The notes beneath the pieces were generated by a model that was not told where the DNA came from, searched no databases, and saw nothing but the letters and a program-made list of their open reading frames with translations. A program made the position numbers and the translations under genes. Below are positions 25,057 to 34,228 of a stretch of 64,000 nt of DNA, piece by piece. Each line of letters begins with the position of its first letter. Positions within the stretch are counted from its first letter, which is position 1. The DNA is from Collinsella tanakaei. GTDB taxonomy: Bacteria; Actinomycetota; Coriobacteriia; Coriobacteriales; Coriobacteriaceae. The DNA lies in assembly GCF_016900375.1 (NCBI RefSeq), contig NZ_JACJKB010000001.1:239114-303113 (forward strand), written 5' to 3'.

Positions 25057-26411
25057 CGAGGCTGCCCCACGACGCTGCCCGAAAGGTACCAGGTGCGAGC
25101 CGTATCGACCTTGACGTCAACGATGCGCCCGACCAGGTCGTCGACGCGCAGGCCCTCGGGAAGCGGCGCGTGAACGGTCTGGTTCTTGGGGCTCTTACCA
25201 AGAAGCTTGGTGGCGTCCTTCTTCGAGGTGCCCTCGACGAGCACCGGCACGACGGTTTCGAGGTCATGCTGGTTGAAGGCGTAGGCGCTGCCCTCGATGA
25301 CCTTCACAAGCCGATTGAAGCGGTCGAGGATGACCTCGCGCGGCGTGTCGTCGGCGATGCGCGCAGCAGGGGTTCCCTCGCGGCGCGAATAGATGAAGGT
25401 GAAGGCCTGCGCATACCCGACGCGCTCGGCAAGCGAGAGCGTCTCGAGGAAGTCCTCCTCGGTCTCGCCCGGGAACCCGACGATGATATCGGTCGACAGC
25501 GCGATATCCGGAATGCGGTCGCGCACGCGGTCGATCAGGTCGAGATACTGCTCGCGCGTATAGCGGCGGTTCATCAGCTTGAGGATACGCGAGGAACCGG
25601 ACTGCACGGCCAGGTGAAGCTGCGGCATGACCGCGGGCACCTCTGCCATGGCGTCGATCGTCTCGGGCAGCAGGTCCTTCGGGTGCGACGAGGTGAAGAA
25701 GATGCGCTCGATGCCGGTGTCGCCCAGGCGGCGCAGCAGCTCGGCGAAGCGCGGCGCACCGAACAGGTCGCGCCCATAGGAGTTCACATTCTGACCGAGC
25801 AGCGTGATCTCGCGCGCGCCCACGCGGGCAAGACCGGTGACCTCATCGACGATCTCGTCCATATCGCGGCTCTTCTCGCGGCCGCGCACATACGGCACGA
25901 TGCAATAGCTGCAGAAGTTATTGCAGCCGGTCATGATGGGCACCCAGGCGCGATAGCTCTCAGCGCGATGCCATGGCATGCTCGTCGCCGGCTGCGCATC
26001 GGTCTCCTCGCAGCGAACATGGCGCTCGCCGTCGGTAAAGGCATCCTCGAGCAGCTCGGCCACATGGGCGATGGAATGCGTACCGAAGATGACGTCGACG
26101 TTGTCGAGGTTCGTCAGCAGGCCGGCACCGTCGCGCTGGGCGATGCAACCGCCGACCGCGACGACGCGACGCCCGCTCGGAGGAGCGGGAAGGCTTTTGC
26201 ACGAGGAGCACTGGCCGTACAGGCGCGTATCGGCCGCCTCGCGAACGCAGCACGTCATGAAGATGACGATATCCGCATCCTCAGGCCCTGCAACCTCAAG
26301 CGCACCGCAGCTATCGAGCAGGCCGCTGACCCGCTCGGAATCGTGCATATTCATCTGGCATCCGAACGTGCGGATGAAATAGGTCTTACCGGAAAGAATG
26401 GATGTGTGCAT
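25053..26411 (-). CDS. miaB: tRNA-2-methylthio-N6-dimethylallyladenosine synthase MiaB
   Basis: Radical-SAM methylthiotransferase that converts i6A37 to ms2i6A37. The 452-residue product has the N-terminal UPF0004 domain with cysteines in FGCQMNMHDSE, MTCCVREAAD and GCIAQR, the radical-SAM motif CNNFCSYC, and a C-terminal TRAM domain. It is one of three methylthiotransferases in this window (with RimO and MtaB), each with distinct targets; the MiaB assignment rests on the adjacent miaA. Confidence 0.95.
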   Translation of the reverse strand: MHTSILSGKTYFIRTFGCQMNMHDSERVSGLLDSCGALEVAGPEDADIVIFMTCCVREAADTRLYGQCSSCKSLPAPPSGRRVVAVGGCIAQRDGAGLLTNLDNVDVIFGTHSIAHVAELLEDAFTDGERHVRCEETDAQPATSMPWHRAESYRAWVPIMTGCNNFCSYCIVPYVRGREKSRDMDEIVDEVTGLARVGAREITLLGQNVNSYGRDLFGAPRFAELLRRLGDTGIERIFFTSSHPKDLLPETIDAMAEVPAVMPQLHLAVQSGSSRILKLMNRRYTREQYLDLIDRVRDRIPDIALSTDIIVGFPGETEEDFLETLSLAERVGYAQAFTFIYSRREGTPAARIADDTPREVILDRFNRLVKVIEGSAYAFNQHDLETVVPVLVEGTSKKDATKLLGKSPKNQTVHAPLPEGLRVDDLVGRIVDVKVDTARTWYLSGSVVGQPR

Positions 26412-26414
26412 ACC

Positions 26415-26735
26415 CTACCCGACTCGAAGATTATCGTCGTTGACATCGAACGAATCGCCCGCATGAGACGTCAGCCGGTGCACGTACACCGACAGCCGAA
26501 TGGCGGTACGCGATTCGCCGTTGATGAGGATATCGGAAAACACCGGCGCACACGAGATATCGAAGCCCGTGGGAATCAGAAACCCACGAGCGATGGCGAT
26601 GGCCTTGATGGCCTGGTTGACCGCGCCCGCGCCGACGCACTGCATGTTGACGGGAACACCGTCCTTCACCATGCCGGCGATGGCGCCGGCAACTGAGGCC
26701 GGCGATGACTTACTCGATACCTTCAGGAATTCCAT
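26415..26735 (-). CDS. SpoVS-like Alba-fold protein
   Basis: A 106-residue protein matching stage V sporulation protein S across MEFLKVSSKSSPASVAGAIAG, GAGAVNQAIKAIAIARGF and FSDILINGESRTAIRLSV. SpoVS is a small Alba-like fold thought to bind nucleic acid. Here it has a C-terminal extension of about 20 residues. No sporulation genes are present and Coriobacteriia do not form spores, so the role is likely in RNA or DNA metabolism; it lies three bases upstream of miaB and just behind a GHKL ATPase and rny. Confidence 0.88.
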   Translation of the reverse strand: MEFLKVSSKSSPASVAGAIAGMVKDGVPVNMQCVGAGAVNQAIKAIAIARGFLIPTGFDISCAPVFSDILINGESRTAIRLSVYVHRLTSHAGDSFDVNDDNLRVG

Positions 26736-26782
26736 GGCTGCATTTCTCCTGCGTGCGGGTGCATTTAAGCATAATTAAAGTA

Positions 26783-26811
26783 ACTGTACCCCATGGGCAG
26801 ACACTCGGCAA
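26783..26811 (-). promoter_or_regulatory. Putative promoter of the spoVS-miaB-miaA-hflX unit
   Basis: On the minus strand TTGCCG (26811-26806) and TACAGT (26788-26783) are 17 bases apart, about 48 bases upstream of the spoVS ATG. The hexamers are moderate matches. The -35 overlaps the 5' end of the ATPase gene spacer only by proximity. Confidence 0.4.
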
Positions 26812-26815
26812 GCTG

Positions 26816-27904
26816 CTATTCGTCCTTGCCGATGTCGAAGGTGACGACGATGCGGTCGCGCGTCACACGAACCCGAGGGTCCCCCTGAAGCGTCAGGTAG
26901 TAACGGTCGGCAAGCTCCGAAAAGCTGCGTTCCATACCGCGGGAGAACCTTTGTAGGTCCTCGCGGGCGATCTTGAGACCGCGGCGATCGCGCTCGAGGT
27001 CTACCGGCTTGTCCTGCGGGCGCGCGGCATGGGTGCGCTCGCGCAGCAGACGGGCGGACACGCTGCGCTGCGGCTTGATCGTGCCGGCAAGGATGCGGTG
27101 CGCCGTGCGCTCAGACACCTCGATGCCGATGCTCTCGGCGATGCACATGAAGTCAGATGCGTCTCCTGCCGACCCGAGCCGATCGACCACGGGGAGCTCC
27201 TCGGCATCGTCGATGAACAGCAGACGGCCCGCATCGACCGTCGATGACGCGTGCGAGAAAAGCGTCGCCGCGATCTCGGCGGGCGATCCGAGGTACACGT
27301 CGCAGCCGTGCAGCTCGCTCAAGGCGAAATCCGCCGCCGCGCGCACGATGTTATGGGGACCGCGCACGATGTGATAGACACCGGCCTCATCCTTCTCGGC
27401 AACGGGCCAGGTCGACTGATCGGCACGCTCGCTGAGCTCGGCGGTGTCGGCCACCACCTTGATGGCGGACCCGAGCCGTGGACGGGAGGTCACGACCTGC
27501 GCCGAGCGCGTGTTCTGCCGGATGGAGAACAGCGCCATGCCACGACCGTGGACGCCCCATTGGTCCATCTTCATGGACTCGAGCTTGGAGGTCACGCGCG
27601 CGTCGAAGATACGCTCGTGCATATCGGCCGGGATACCCGAGCCGTTATCGATGAAAAGGAGGGTGCGAACACCCTCCTCCTTCATCGTCGCGATATAGAT
27701 CTTGGTGGCGCCGGCATCGCGCGCGTTGCGCAGCATCTCGATAACGATGTCCTCGACATGCTGGATATCGTGCTTTGCCTGACGGCGCTCAGCCTCCGAG
27801 ACGCGCAGCCTCACAAAGCCTTCGCCGAGGTTCTCCTCGACGCGAAGGTTTCTCTCGCCCGACATGGCGGCGACGAAGGAGATGAGGTCGCTGGCGTCTC
27901 CCAT
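26816..27904 (-). CDS. GHKL-type ATP-binding protein of unknown role
   Basis: About 362 residues. I start at ATG 27904, which has AGGTG six bases upstream; a GTG at 27913 adjoining the rny stop is an alternative. The N-terminal half is a Bergerat ATP-binding fold: MLRNARDAGATKIYI (N box), IDNGSGIPADMHERIF (G1) and GVHGRGMALFSIR (G2). No histidine phospho-acceptor or receiver partner is present, so it is not an ordinary sensor kinase; MutL/Hsp90-like ATPase action is more likely. The C-terminal half (about 230-360) is unfamiliar, basic in the middle, ending DRIVVTFDIGKDE. It directly follows rny and precedes spoVS. Confidence 0.75.
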   Translation of the reverse strand: MGDASDLISFVAAMSGERNLRVEENLGEGFVRLRVSEAERRQAKHDIQHVEDIVIEMLRNARDAGATKIYIATMKEEGVRTLLFIDNGSGIPADMHERIFDARVTSKLESMKMDQWGVHGRGMALFSIRQNTRSAQVVTSRPRLGSAIKVVADTAELSERADQSTWPVAEKDEAGVYHIVRGPHNIVRAAADFALSELHGCDVYLGSPAEIAATLFSHASSTVDAGRLLFIDDAEELPVVDRLGSAGDASDFMCIAESIGIEVSERTAHRILAGTIKPQRSVSARLLRERTHAARPQDKPVDLERDRRGLKIAREDLQRFSRGMERSFSELADRYYLTLQGDPRVRVTRDRIVVTFDIGKDE

Positions 27905-27913
27905 GGGCGGCAC

Positions 27914-29464
27914 CTACTTGGCGATGTCGACAGCGCGGCTCTCGCGGATGACCACGACGCGCACCTGACCGGGATACTCCATCTCGTCCTCGATCTGATG
28001 GGCGATATCGTGGGCGAGCACCGTCGCCTGGGCATCGGAGATCTTGTCGGGCTGGACCATGACGTGGACCTCGCGGCCCGCCTGCATGGCGTAGGTGCGC
28101 TCGACGCCCTCGTAGGAGTTCGAGATCTCCTCGAGCTTCTCAAGGCGCTTGATGTAGCTCTCAGCGGACTCGCGGCGAGCGCCGGGACGCGACGCGGAGA
28201 TGGCGTCGCCAGCCTGAACGAGCACGGCGAGCACGGAATTCGGGTCGATGTCGCCGTGGTGCGCCTCGATGGCGTGGACGATCGCGGGCTTCTCGCCGTA
28301 GCGACGAGCGAGGTCGGCGCCGATCACGGCATGCGGACCCTCGACCTCATGGTCGATGGCCTTGCCGAGGTCGTGCAGCAGGCCGGCGCGCTTGGCCACA
28401 CGCACATCGACGCCGAGCTCAGAGGCCATGATGCCGCAGAGCTCGGAGACCTCGATGGAGTGCTGGAGCACGTTCTGGCCGAACGAGGTGCGGTAGCGCA
28501 GGGCGCCGAGCGTCTTGACAAGCTCGGGGTGCAGATCGTGGATGCCGATGTCGAAGGCCGCCTGCTCGCCCGCCTCGCGCACGCGCTGCTGAACGAGATC
28601 GGAAGCCTTGCGATACATCTCCTCGATGCGCGCAGGGTGGATGCGGCCGTCGGCAATGAGGTTCTCCAGGGCGACGCGGGCGGTCTCGCGGCGAACCGGA
28701 TCGAAGCTCGAGAGCACGACGGTCTCCGGGGTGTCGTCGATCACGAGGTTCACGCCCGACACCTGCTCGAAGGTGCGGATATTGCGGCCCTCGCGGCCGA
28801 TGATGCGGCCCTTGAGGTCATCGGAGGGGATGTGGACGGTCGTGACCGTCACCTCGGCGGTGTGGTCGGCCGCGCAACGCTGGATAGCGAGCGAGATGAT
28901 CTCCTGGGCAGTCTTGTGGCATTCGGCGCGCACATGCTGCTCGGACTCGCGGATGATGGAAGCGGCCTCGTGGGTCACCTCGCCGCGAACCTTGTCGAGC
29001 AGCTCGCGATGGGCGTCATCGCGGGTGAGCTCGGAGATGCGCTCGAGCTCGGAGGTCTGACGGGCCACGAGCTCATCGAGCTCGCGAGAACGCTTCTCGA
29101 TCTGGCCAGCCTGGCTCGAGAGCTGGTGCTCGCGCTTGTCGAGCGCATCGTTGCGGCGGTCAAGGGATTCCTCGCGCTGCATCACGCGATTCTCGAGGGT
29201 GCGAAGCTCGCGCTTGCGCTGCTTCTCCTCGGCCTCGGCCGCCTGCTTGCTCTGGATGATCTCCTCCTTCGCCTCGAGGAGGGCCTCCTTCTTCAACGTC
29301 TCCGCGGTTCGCTTGGCATCGCCGATGAGTCGTTCTGCCTCTGCATGTGCGGACTGAATCTTCGAATCCGCCTCGCGGAGGCTACCGCTCTTGGCGCTGC
29401 GCATGGCGATGGCGGCAACGGCGGCCCCGATGACGAGGCACACGATGCCGATCACAAATTCCAT
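27914..29464 (-). CDS. rny: Ribonuclease Y
   Basis: Membrane-anchored endoribonuclease that starts mRNA decay. The 516-residue product has an N-terminal membrane helix ([19 protein letters not shown]), a long coiled coil (about 30-180), a KH domain with [15 protein letters not shown] and an HD domain with [10 protein letters not shown] and [10 protein letters not shown]. Length is standard. With RNase J (39063-40739) and PNPase (41036-43300) the window encodes a full Gram-positive-type RNA decay set. Confidence 0.97.
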   Translation of the reverse strand: MEFVIGIVCLVIGAAVAAIAMRSAKSGSLREADSKIQSAHAEAERLIGDAKRTAETLKKEALLEAKEEIIQSKQAAEAEEKQRKRELRTLENRVMQREESLDRRNDALDKREHQLSSQAGQIEKRSRELDELVARQTSELERISELTRDDAHRELLDKVRGEVTHEAASIIRESEQHVRAECHKTAQEIISLAIQRCAADHTAEVTVTTVHIPSDDLKGRIIGREGRNIRTFEQVSGVNLVIDDTPETVVLSSFDPVRRETARVALENLIADGRIHPARIEEMYRKASDLVQQRVREAGEQAAFDIGIHDLHPELVKTLGALRYRTSFGQNVLQHSIEVSELCGIMASELGVDVRVAKRAGLLHDLGKAIDHEVEGPHAVIGADLARRYGEKPAIVHAIEAHHGDIDPNSVLAVLVQAGDAISASRPGARRESAESYIKRLEKLEEISNSYEGVERTYAMQAGREVHVMVQPDKISDAQATVLAHDIAHQIEDEMEYPGQVRVVVIRESRAVDIAK

Positions 29465-29496
29465 GCTCAGACTCCTTTTGTATCTTCAAGTGCAAC

Positions 29497-29529
29497 AGGA
29501 AACGAACCGCCCACGCGATGCAGGCGGTT
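29497..29529 (-). terminator. Hairpin in the rny leader (possible recX terminator or attenuator)
   Basis: On the minus strand AACCGCC (29529-29523) pairs with GGCGGTT (29511-29505) around an 11-base loop, then CGTTTCCTG. It lies downstream of the putative rny promoter and 32 bases before the rny ATG. Confidence 0.55.
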
Positions 29530-29629
29530 TCGGACATTTGCTAGGGAATGGTCACCCCATATGAAATAGAACCTATATCTATCAATCTCATCGTCGATGA
29601 GCGCATATCACATAACAAATGACCTTGTT

Positions 29630-29658
29630 ATCGTACGTTTACAAAGGCAGTCTGTCAA
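29630..29658 (-). promoter_or_regulatory. rny promoter
   Basis: On the minus strand TTGACA (29658-29653) and TACGAT (29635-29630) have a 17-base spacer. The start site would leave a 5' leader of about 155 bases before the rny ATG, containing CTCATCGACGATGAG (a hairpin) and the GC hairpin at 29505-29529. Confidence 0.75.
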
Positions 29659-29719
29659 ACACACCGAAGCTCTTGGGAACAGGTTCCACATCAGATGGTT
29701 TTCCAAGGTAGGAGCCGTG

Positions 29720-30412
29720 TTACCACATGTCCTGCTCCTCGTCGGAACCGTCCAGCCTTCGGCGGACGGCATCGGCGGCGATACCGTATGAAAACCCCTT
29801 TGACACCAAAAAACGCATGAGCTTATCGCGCGCATGCATATCGGGCACCGACTTGCGCGCAAGAAGGGCGCAGGCACGTTCAAGGTCGTCCTCATCGCTG
29901 AAGAACTCCTCGGGATACCCCGGCACATCTTCGGCGCGAACCCCTCGGCGCGACAGCTCGAGCTCGATGCGGCGTCTCCCCCATCCCTGCCGCTTGCGCT
30001 CCTCGATGAAATACGCGGCAAAGCGAACGTTATCGACGAACCGGTTCTCTCGCGCACGGGCGATCGCGGAGCCGATCGCGGGCTTGCGAAACCCCGATCG
30101 CCTGAGCTTGCGTGAAAGCTCCTCCTCGGCGTGGTCGCGTCGCGACAGCAGATCGACCGTCACCGCAAAGCAGACGCGCACCTCGATGGCAGCGAGGGAC
30201 TCAAGAACCTCTTCGCGCGATGCGGGGAGCGCAGGCGGCTCATCGGCAACCGCACGCGCCACGCGCACGGGCAGCGAGATATCCTCGTGCGTGCCGTCCG
30301 CGTACGCAAGATGAATCGAAGCGGCAGCTCGATAGCCGGACGCCGCCGCACGTCTGCGTGCAGCGGCGTCCGGATACGTTATATCGAGTGCGCAGACCTC
30401 GACGGCACTCAC
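29720..30412 (-). CDS. recX: RecA regulatory protein RecX
   Basis: RecX blocks RecA filament extension. The 230-residue protein shows the three-helix RecX repeats from about residue 85: [56 protein letters not shown] and the last repeat [22 protein letters not shown]. The N-terminal 80 residues are a less conserved extension. Its start overlaps the recA stop (ATGA), ensuring co-expression. Confidence 0.93.
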   Translation of the reverse strand: MSAVEVCALDITYPDAAARRRAAASGYRAAASIHLAYADGTHEDISLPVRVARAVADEPPALPASREEVLESLAAIEVRVCFAVTVDLLSRRDHAEEELSRKLRRSGFRKPAIGSAIARARENRFVDNVRFAAYFIEERKRQGWGRRRIELELSRRGVRAEDVPGYPEEFFSDEDDLERACALLARKSVPDMHARDKLMRFLVSKGFSYGIAADAVRRRLDGSDEEQDMW

Positions 30413-31503
30413 GCCGTCACGTCCGCAGCTGCTGGCTCGATGGCCTCGCCCGTCGACTCGTCATCGAAATCGAGCCCGAAGTTCACGCGAACGCGATGCT
30501 CGATTTCGTCCATAAGCTCAGGGTTGCTGCGCAGGAACTCCTTGGCGGCCTCGCGGCCCTGGCCCAAGCGCTCAGTCTCGTAGGTATACCAAGCGCCCGA
30601 CTTGGTGACGATGCCGGCGTCGACGCCCATGTCGAGAATCGAGCCCTCCTTGGAGATGCCCGTGCCGTACATGATGTCGAACTCAGCGGTGCGGAAGGGT
30701 GCGGCCACCTTGTTCTTTACGACCTTGCAGCGCACGCGGCTGCCCACGATATCCTGACCGTTCTTGATGCTGTCGATACGGCGGATGTCAATACGCACGG
30801 ACGAGAAGAACTTGAGGGCACGGCCACCGGTCGTCGTCTCGGGGTTGCCGAACATGACGCCGATCTTCTCGCGCAGCTGGTTGATGAAGATGCAGGTGGT
30901 ACGCGACTTGGCAAGCGAGCCCGCGAGCTTGCGGAGCGCCTGGCTCATAAGGCGCGCCTGCAGGCCGACCGAGGAATCACCGATCTCGCCCTCGATCTCG
31001 GCGCGCGGAACGAGCGCCGCGACGGAGTCGATGACGACGACGTCGATCGCGCCGGAGCGAACGAGCATGTCGCAGATCTCGAGTGCCTGCTCGCCGGTAT
31101 CGGGCTGCGAGATGAGGACCTCGTCGATATCGACACCGATGCGTGCCGCATAGCCCGGATCGAGCGCATGCTCGGCGTCGATGAACGCGACGACGCCGCC
31201 CAGGCCCTGCGCCTCGGCGCAGATCTCGAGCGCGAGCGTCGTCTTACCGGACGACTCGGGACCGTAGATCTCGATGATGCGGCCGCGCGGAACACCGCCG
31301 ATGCCGAGCGCCGCATCGAGCGCGAGCGCACCGGTGGGGATCGCCTCGATCTCGAGCTCCGGACCGCCGTCACCGAATTTCATGATGGAACCGGTGCCGA
31401 ACTTCTTCTCGATCTCCGCCGTGGTGAGCTTGATCATGTTGTCGCGCTCTGCACCGTAGGTGCGCTCGTGAATCTGGCGCGCCGGTCCGGAACTTTTCGC
31501 CAT
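30409..31503 (-). CDS. recA: Recombinase RecA
   Basis: Central recombinase and SOS co-protease. The ATG at 31503 has AAGGAGG five bases upstream; longer frames up to 31563 run into the promoter and are rejected. The 364-residue product has the P-loop [13 protein letters not shown], the L1/L2 region with [40 protein letters not shown] shortened here to its landmarks INQLREKIG and ETTTGG, and an acidic C terminus. It is preceded by a LexA-controlled promoter and coupled to recX. Confidence 0.98.
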   Translation of the reverse strand: MAKSSGPARQIHERTYGAERDNMIKLTTAEIEKKFGTGSIMKFGDGGPELEIEAIPTGALALDAALGIGGVPRGRIIEIYGPESSGKTTLALEICAEAQGLGGVVAFIDAEHALDPGYAARIGVDIDEVLISQPDTGEQALEICDMLVRSGAIDVVVIDSVAALVPRAEIEGEIGDSSVGLQARLMSQALRKLAGSLAKSRTTCIFINQLREKIGVMFGNPETTTGGRALKFFSSVRIDIRRIDSIKNGQDIVGSRVRCKVVKNKVAAPFRTAEFDIMYGTGISKEGSILDMGVDAGIVTKSGAWYTYETERLGQGREAAKEFLRSNPELMDEIEHRVRVNFGLDFDDESTGEAIEPAAADVTA

Positions 31504-31534
31504 GGGGTCCTCCTTCATGATGATATCCTCCCAG

Positions 31535-31563
31535 ACTATAGTCGAACAGTTGTTCGGCGTCAA
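31535..31563 (-). promoter_or_regulatory. SOS promoter of recA-recX
   Basis: On the minus strand TTGACG (31563-31558) and TATAGT (31540-31535) are 17 bases apart, and the spacer holds the perfect LexA box CGAACAACTGTTCG (31556-31543). LexA bound here would cover both polymerase contact sites. Confidence 0.9.
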
Positions 31564-31686
31564 GCCGTAACGCGACTATGCTAACTACGGCAGTCTGGGA
31601 TCGTTCCCGATGGTTCGAACGGCAATCCGACAGCTCGGCGAACATGCATCCCGCGAAACCTTACAGGACGCAACGCTCGCTAAAAA

Positions 31687-32202
31687 TCACGATGAGGTCA
31701 GCGCGGTCAGCTCCTCAAGCAGCATCTGGAGGGCGCAGAGGGCCGACCCGGCGCGCACGGCGGCGCGATCGCCCTCAAGCGTCACGCGCCGCGAATCGAC
31801 GCCGCGCGCGCTCGCGACTCCCAGGTACACCGTGCCCACCGGGTCTTGCTCCGTTCCTCCCCCGGGGCCGGCATATCCGGTCAGACTCACAGCGACATCC
31901 GCTCCGAACAGCCTGTGCGAACCTTCGGCCATCTGACACGCGACAGGGTGCGACACCTCCGTGTAGCGCGCGATCGCCTCGGCATCGACGCCGAGCACCG
32001 CCTCCTTCACCTCGTTGACATAGGTGACGGCGCCGCCGCGCAGCACGGCGGAGGCCCCGGGCACGCCCGCGATCGTGGAGGCGACGAGTCCCGCCGTGAG
32101 CGACTCTGCGGTCGATACGGTAAGGCCGCGTTCCGACGCGAACGAGACCAGCGCATGGGCGGCCTGTTCGAGTTGCCCCTCGATTCCTCCACATTCAGCC
32201 AT
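31687..32202 (-). CDS. pncC: CinA C-terminal domain protein (nicotinamide-nucleotide amidohydrolase)
   Basis: A 171-residue stand-alone CinA C-terminal domain, which deamidates nicotinamide mononucleotide to nicotinic acid mononucleotide in NAD recycling. Landmarks are TVSTAESLTAGLVAS, GGAVTYVNEVKEAVLGV, EVSHPVACQMAEG and LTGYAGPGGGTEQDPVGTVYLG. It lies just upstream of recA and downstream of pgsA, the same order (pgsA-cinA-recA) as in many Gram-positive bacteria. Confidence 0.93.
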   Translation of the reverse strand: MAECGGIEGQLEQAAHALVSFASERGLTVSTAESLTAGLVASTIAGVPGASAVLRGGAVTYVNEVKEAVLGVDAEAIARYTEVSHPVACQMAEGSHRLFGADVAVSLTGYAGPGGGTEQDPVGTVYLGVASARGVDSRRVTLEGDRAAVRAGSALCALQMLLEELTALTSS

Positions 32203-32213
32203 GCGAGATGCTC

Positions 32214-32852
32214 CTATCCAAAGATGACCTCACGGCAATTCCAGAAGTACTGGATGCCGGACACGACCGTGAGCACCACGGCGGCGATCATCAGGATGTC
32301 GGACGTGAAGTGCAAGTAGATGGTGATCGGGCTCACGCCCGCAGACGCCGTCAGGGCGCCGAAAGCAAAGGTGAACAGGTAGCAGCAGATGGATACCATG
32401 GTCACCGCGGTCTTCCACTTGCCGAGCTTGTCGGCGGCAACGACCACACCGGCTGCGCTCGCCACCATGCGCAGGGCGCTCACCAGAAACTCGCGCACGA
32501 GGATGATGAACACGAACCACAGACTCACATAGCCCAAGTCCATGAGCAGCAGCAGGGCGGACACCACGAGCAGCTTGTCGGCAATGGGATCGAGGAACTT
32601 GCCGAAATCGGTAATCTCGTTGCGTGAGCGCGCAAGGTAGCCGTCGACCTTATCGGTCAGGCTCAGAAGCACATAGAGCGCGAAGGCGGCAAACGCCAAG
32701 CCGACCGACACCTGCCCGGACCCGTTGTGGTACGAGAGGTCTGACAGGACCATGAACACCGGGATGAACAGGATGCGGATGCAGGTCACGATATTCGCGG
32801 GCGTCCAGACGCTCGTCGTATGCGGACCATGAGGGCGACTACTCGAGCCCAT
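32214..32852 (-). CDS. pgsA: CDP-diacylglycerol--glycerol-3-phosphate 3-phosphatidyltransferase
   Basis: Makes phosphatidylglycerol phosphate at the membrane. I start at ATG 32852, which has AAGGAGG six bases upstream inside the end of rimO. The 212-residue protein has several membrane helices and the motif DKVDGYLARSRNEITDFGKFLDPIADK, shortened here: D-x2-D-G-x2-A-R-x8-G-x3-D-x3-D, complete. TPANIVTCIRILFIPVFM is the usual N-terminal phrase. It overlaps rimO by 14 bases. A second family member is at 10167-10922. Confidence 0.93.
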   Translation of the reverse strand: MGSSSRPHGPHTTSVWTPANIVTCIRILFIPVFMVLSDLSYHNGSGQVSVGLAFAAFALYVLLSLTDKVDGYLARSRNEITDFGKFLDPIADKLLVVSALLLLMDLGYVSLWFVFIILVREFLVSALRMVASAAGVVVAADKLGKWKTAVTMVSICCYLFTFAFGALTASAGVSPITIYLHFTSDILMIAAVVLTVVSGIQYFWNCREVIFG

Positions 32853-34200
32853 GGGTTGCCTCCTTGTCGATGACATGGCCGATGAGCTCGTAGCAGAAGC
32901 TGTCGGTGAACTCCACGGTCAGGATATCCCCCACCGCGGCCTCGCCTGCATCGAGATGCACGGCGCCGTCGCAGTCGGGCGCCTGGAACCACGCGTGGCC
33001 GATGAGCTCGGGGCCGTCCTCGGTCTCCTCGATGCCATCGACGATGACCTCGGCGGTCTCGCCCACATGCGATGCCGTGGCGGCAAAACCGAGAGCCTCG
33101 GCAAGATCGATGGCCGCCTGGGTGCGCTCGAGCTTCTCCTCCTCGGGAATCTGCTCGTCCATGCGGGCGGCGCGGGTGCCGTCCTCACGGGAGTACGCGA
33201 AGACGCTCGTGTAGTCGAAGCCGATGCGGTCCATGAAGGCGAGCATCTCCTCATGCTCCTCGGCGGTCTCGCCCGGGAAGGCAGCGAGGTAGGTGGTTCG
33301 GATGACCATGCCGGGAATCTCGTCGCGCAGGCGGGCGAAGAGCTTCTCGAGCTCGCTTTCGGAACCGGAGCGGTTCATGGCGGAAAGAACGCGCTCGCTG
33401 CAGTGCTGCACGGGGATGTCGATATAGGGCAGGACCTCGGGCGTGTCGCGAATGGCGGCGATGAGCTCGTCGGTCATGCCCTCGGGCTGCAGGTACAGCA
33501 CGCGGATCCACACGCGCTCCGGACGGACGGCAGCGGCCACGGCCTCGAGCAGCTGAGCGAGATTGCGCGGACCCTCGGTGTCCTCGGGAAGGTCGTTGCC
33601 CCAGATGCCCGTATCCTGGCCGATCAGCACGAGCTCACGCACACCGCCGGCAACCAGCTCGCGGGCCTCGGCGAGAATCGAGGCGGCGGAGCGAGAGCGG
33701 TAGCGGCCCCTGATGTAGGGAATCGCGCAGAAGCTGCAGAAACGGTCGCAGCCGTCAGAGATCTTGAGGTAGGCAACGGCGCCCTCGACCGTGCGCTTCA
33801 CGTCGGGCACGTGCGCAGGAACGGCTCGGCCATGGCCGAGCAGCTCGTCGACCACGCCCACGATGCCGTCCTCCTCGTCGGTGCGCACGAAGGCGGCAAC
33901 CTCGGGCAGCTCGTCGGGCAGGTCGGCGCCGTAGCGCGAGGGCACGCAGCCGCACATCACGATGGGAGCGGAGCGAACGCCCTCGTGGACCTCATCGGCA
34001 AGCTCGAGTGTCGTCTCGATGCTCTCGGAGGTCGCCGACGCCAGAAACGAGCAGGTGTTGATGATGACGAGGTCGGCATCCTCGGTACCGTCGGCCTCTT
34101 CGTAGCCGGCGGCGCACAGAAGCGACCTCATGCGGTCGGTATCGACCTCGTTCTTGGCGCAGCCGAGCGTGATGTACAGGATGGAGGATGGTTGGTCCAT
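32839..34200 (-). CDS. rimO: Ribosomal protein S12 methylthiotransferase RimO
   Basis: Radical-SAM enzyme that methylthiolates an aspartate of ribosomal protein S12. The 453-residue product has N-terminal cysteines in TLGCAKNEVDTDRM, NTCSFL and GCVPSR, the radical-SAM CDRFCSFCAIPYIRG motif and a C-terminal TRAM domain. The phrase LGCAKNEVD and the YLKISDGCDRFCSFC region are RimO-specific. It sits between yajQ and pgsA. Confidence 0.95.
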   Translation of the reverse strand: MDQPSSILYITLGCAKNEVDTDRMRSLLCAAGYEEADGTEDADLVIINTCSFLASATSESIETTLELADEVHEGVRSAPIVMCGCVPSRYGADLPDELPEVAAFVRTDEEDGIVGVVDELLGHGRAVPAHVPDVKRTVEGAVAYLKISDGCDRFCSFCAIPYIRGRYRSRSAASILAEARELVAGGVRELVLIGQDTGIWGNDLPEDTEGPRNLAQLLEAVAAAVRPERVWIRVLYLQPEGMTDELIAAIRDTPEVLPYIDIPVQHCSERVLSAMNRSGSESELEKLFARLRDEIPGMVIRTTYLAAFPGETAEEHEEMLAFMDRIGFDYTSVFAYSREDGTRAARMDEQIPEEEKLERTQAAIDLAEALGFAATASHVGETAEVIVDGIEETEDGPELIGHAWFQAPDCDGAVHLDAGEAAVGDILTVEFTDSFCYELIGHVIDKEATHGLE

Positions 34201-34228
34201 GGGCAGATGCGCTCCCCTTTCGATGCGG

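Noticed and set aside
31504..31563. Longer RecA N terminus
   Set aside because: The extra codons cover the SOS promoter and LexA box; the ATG at 31503 has AAGGAGG and matches known RecA starts.
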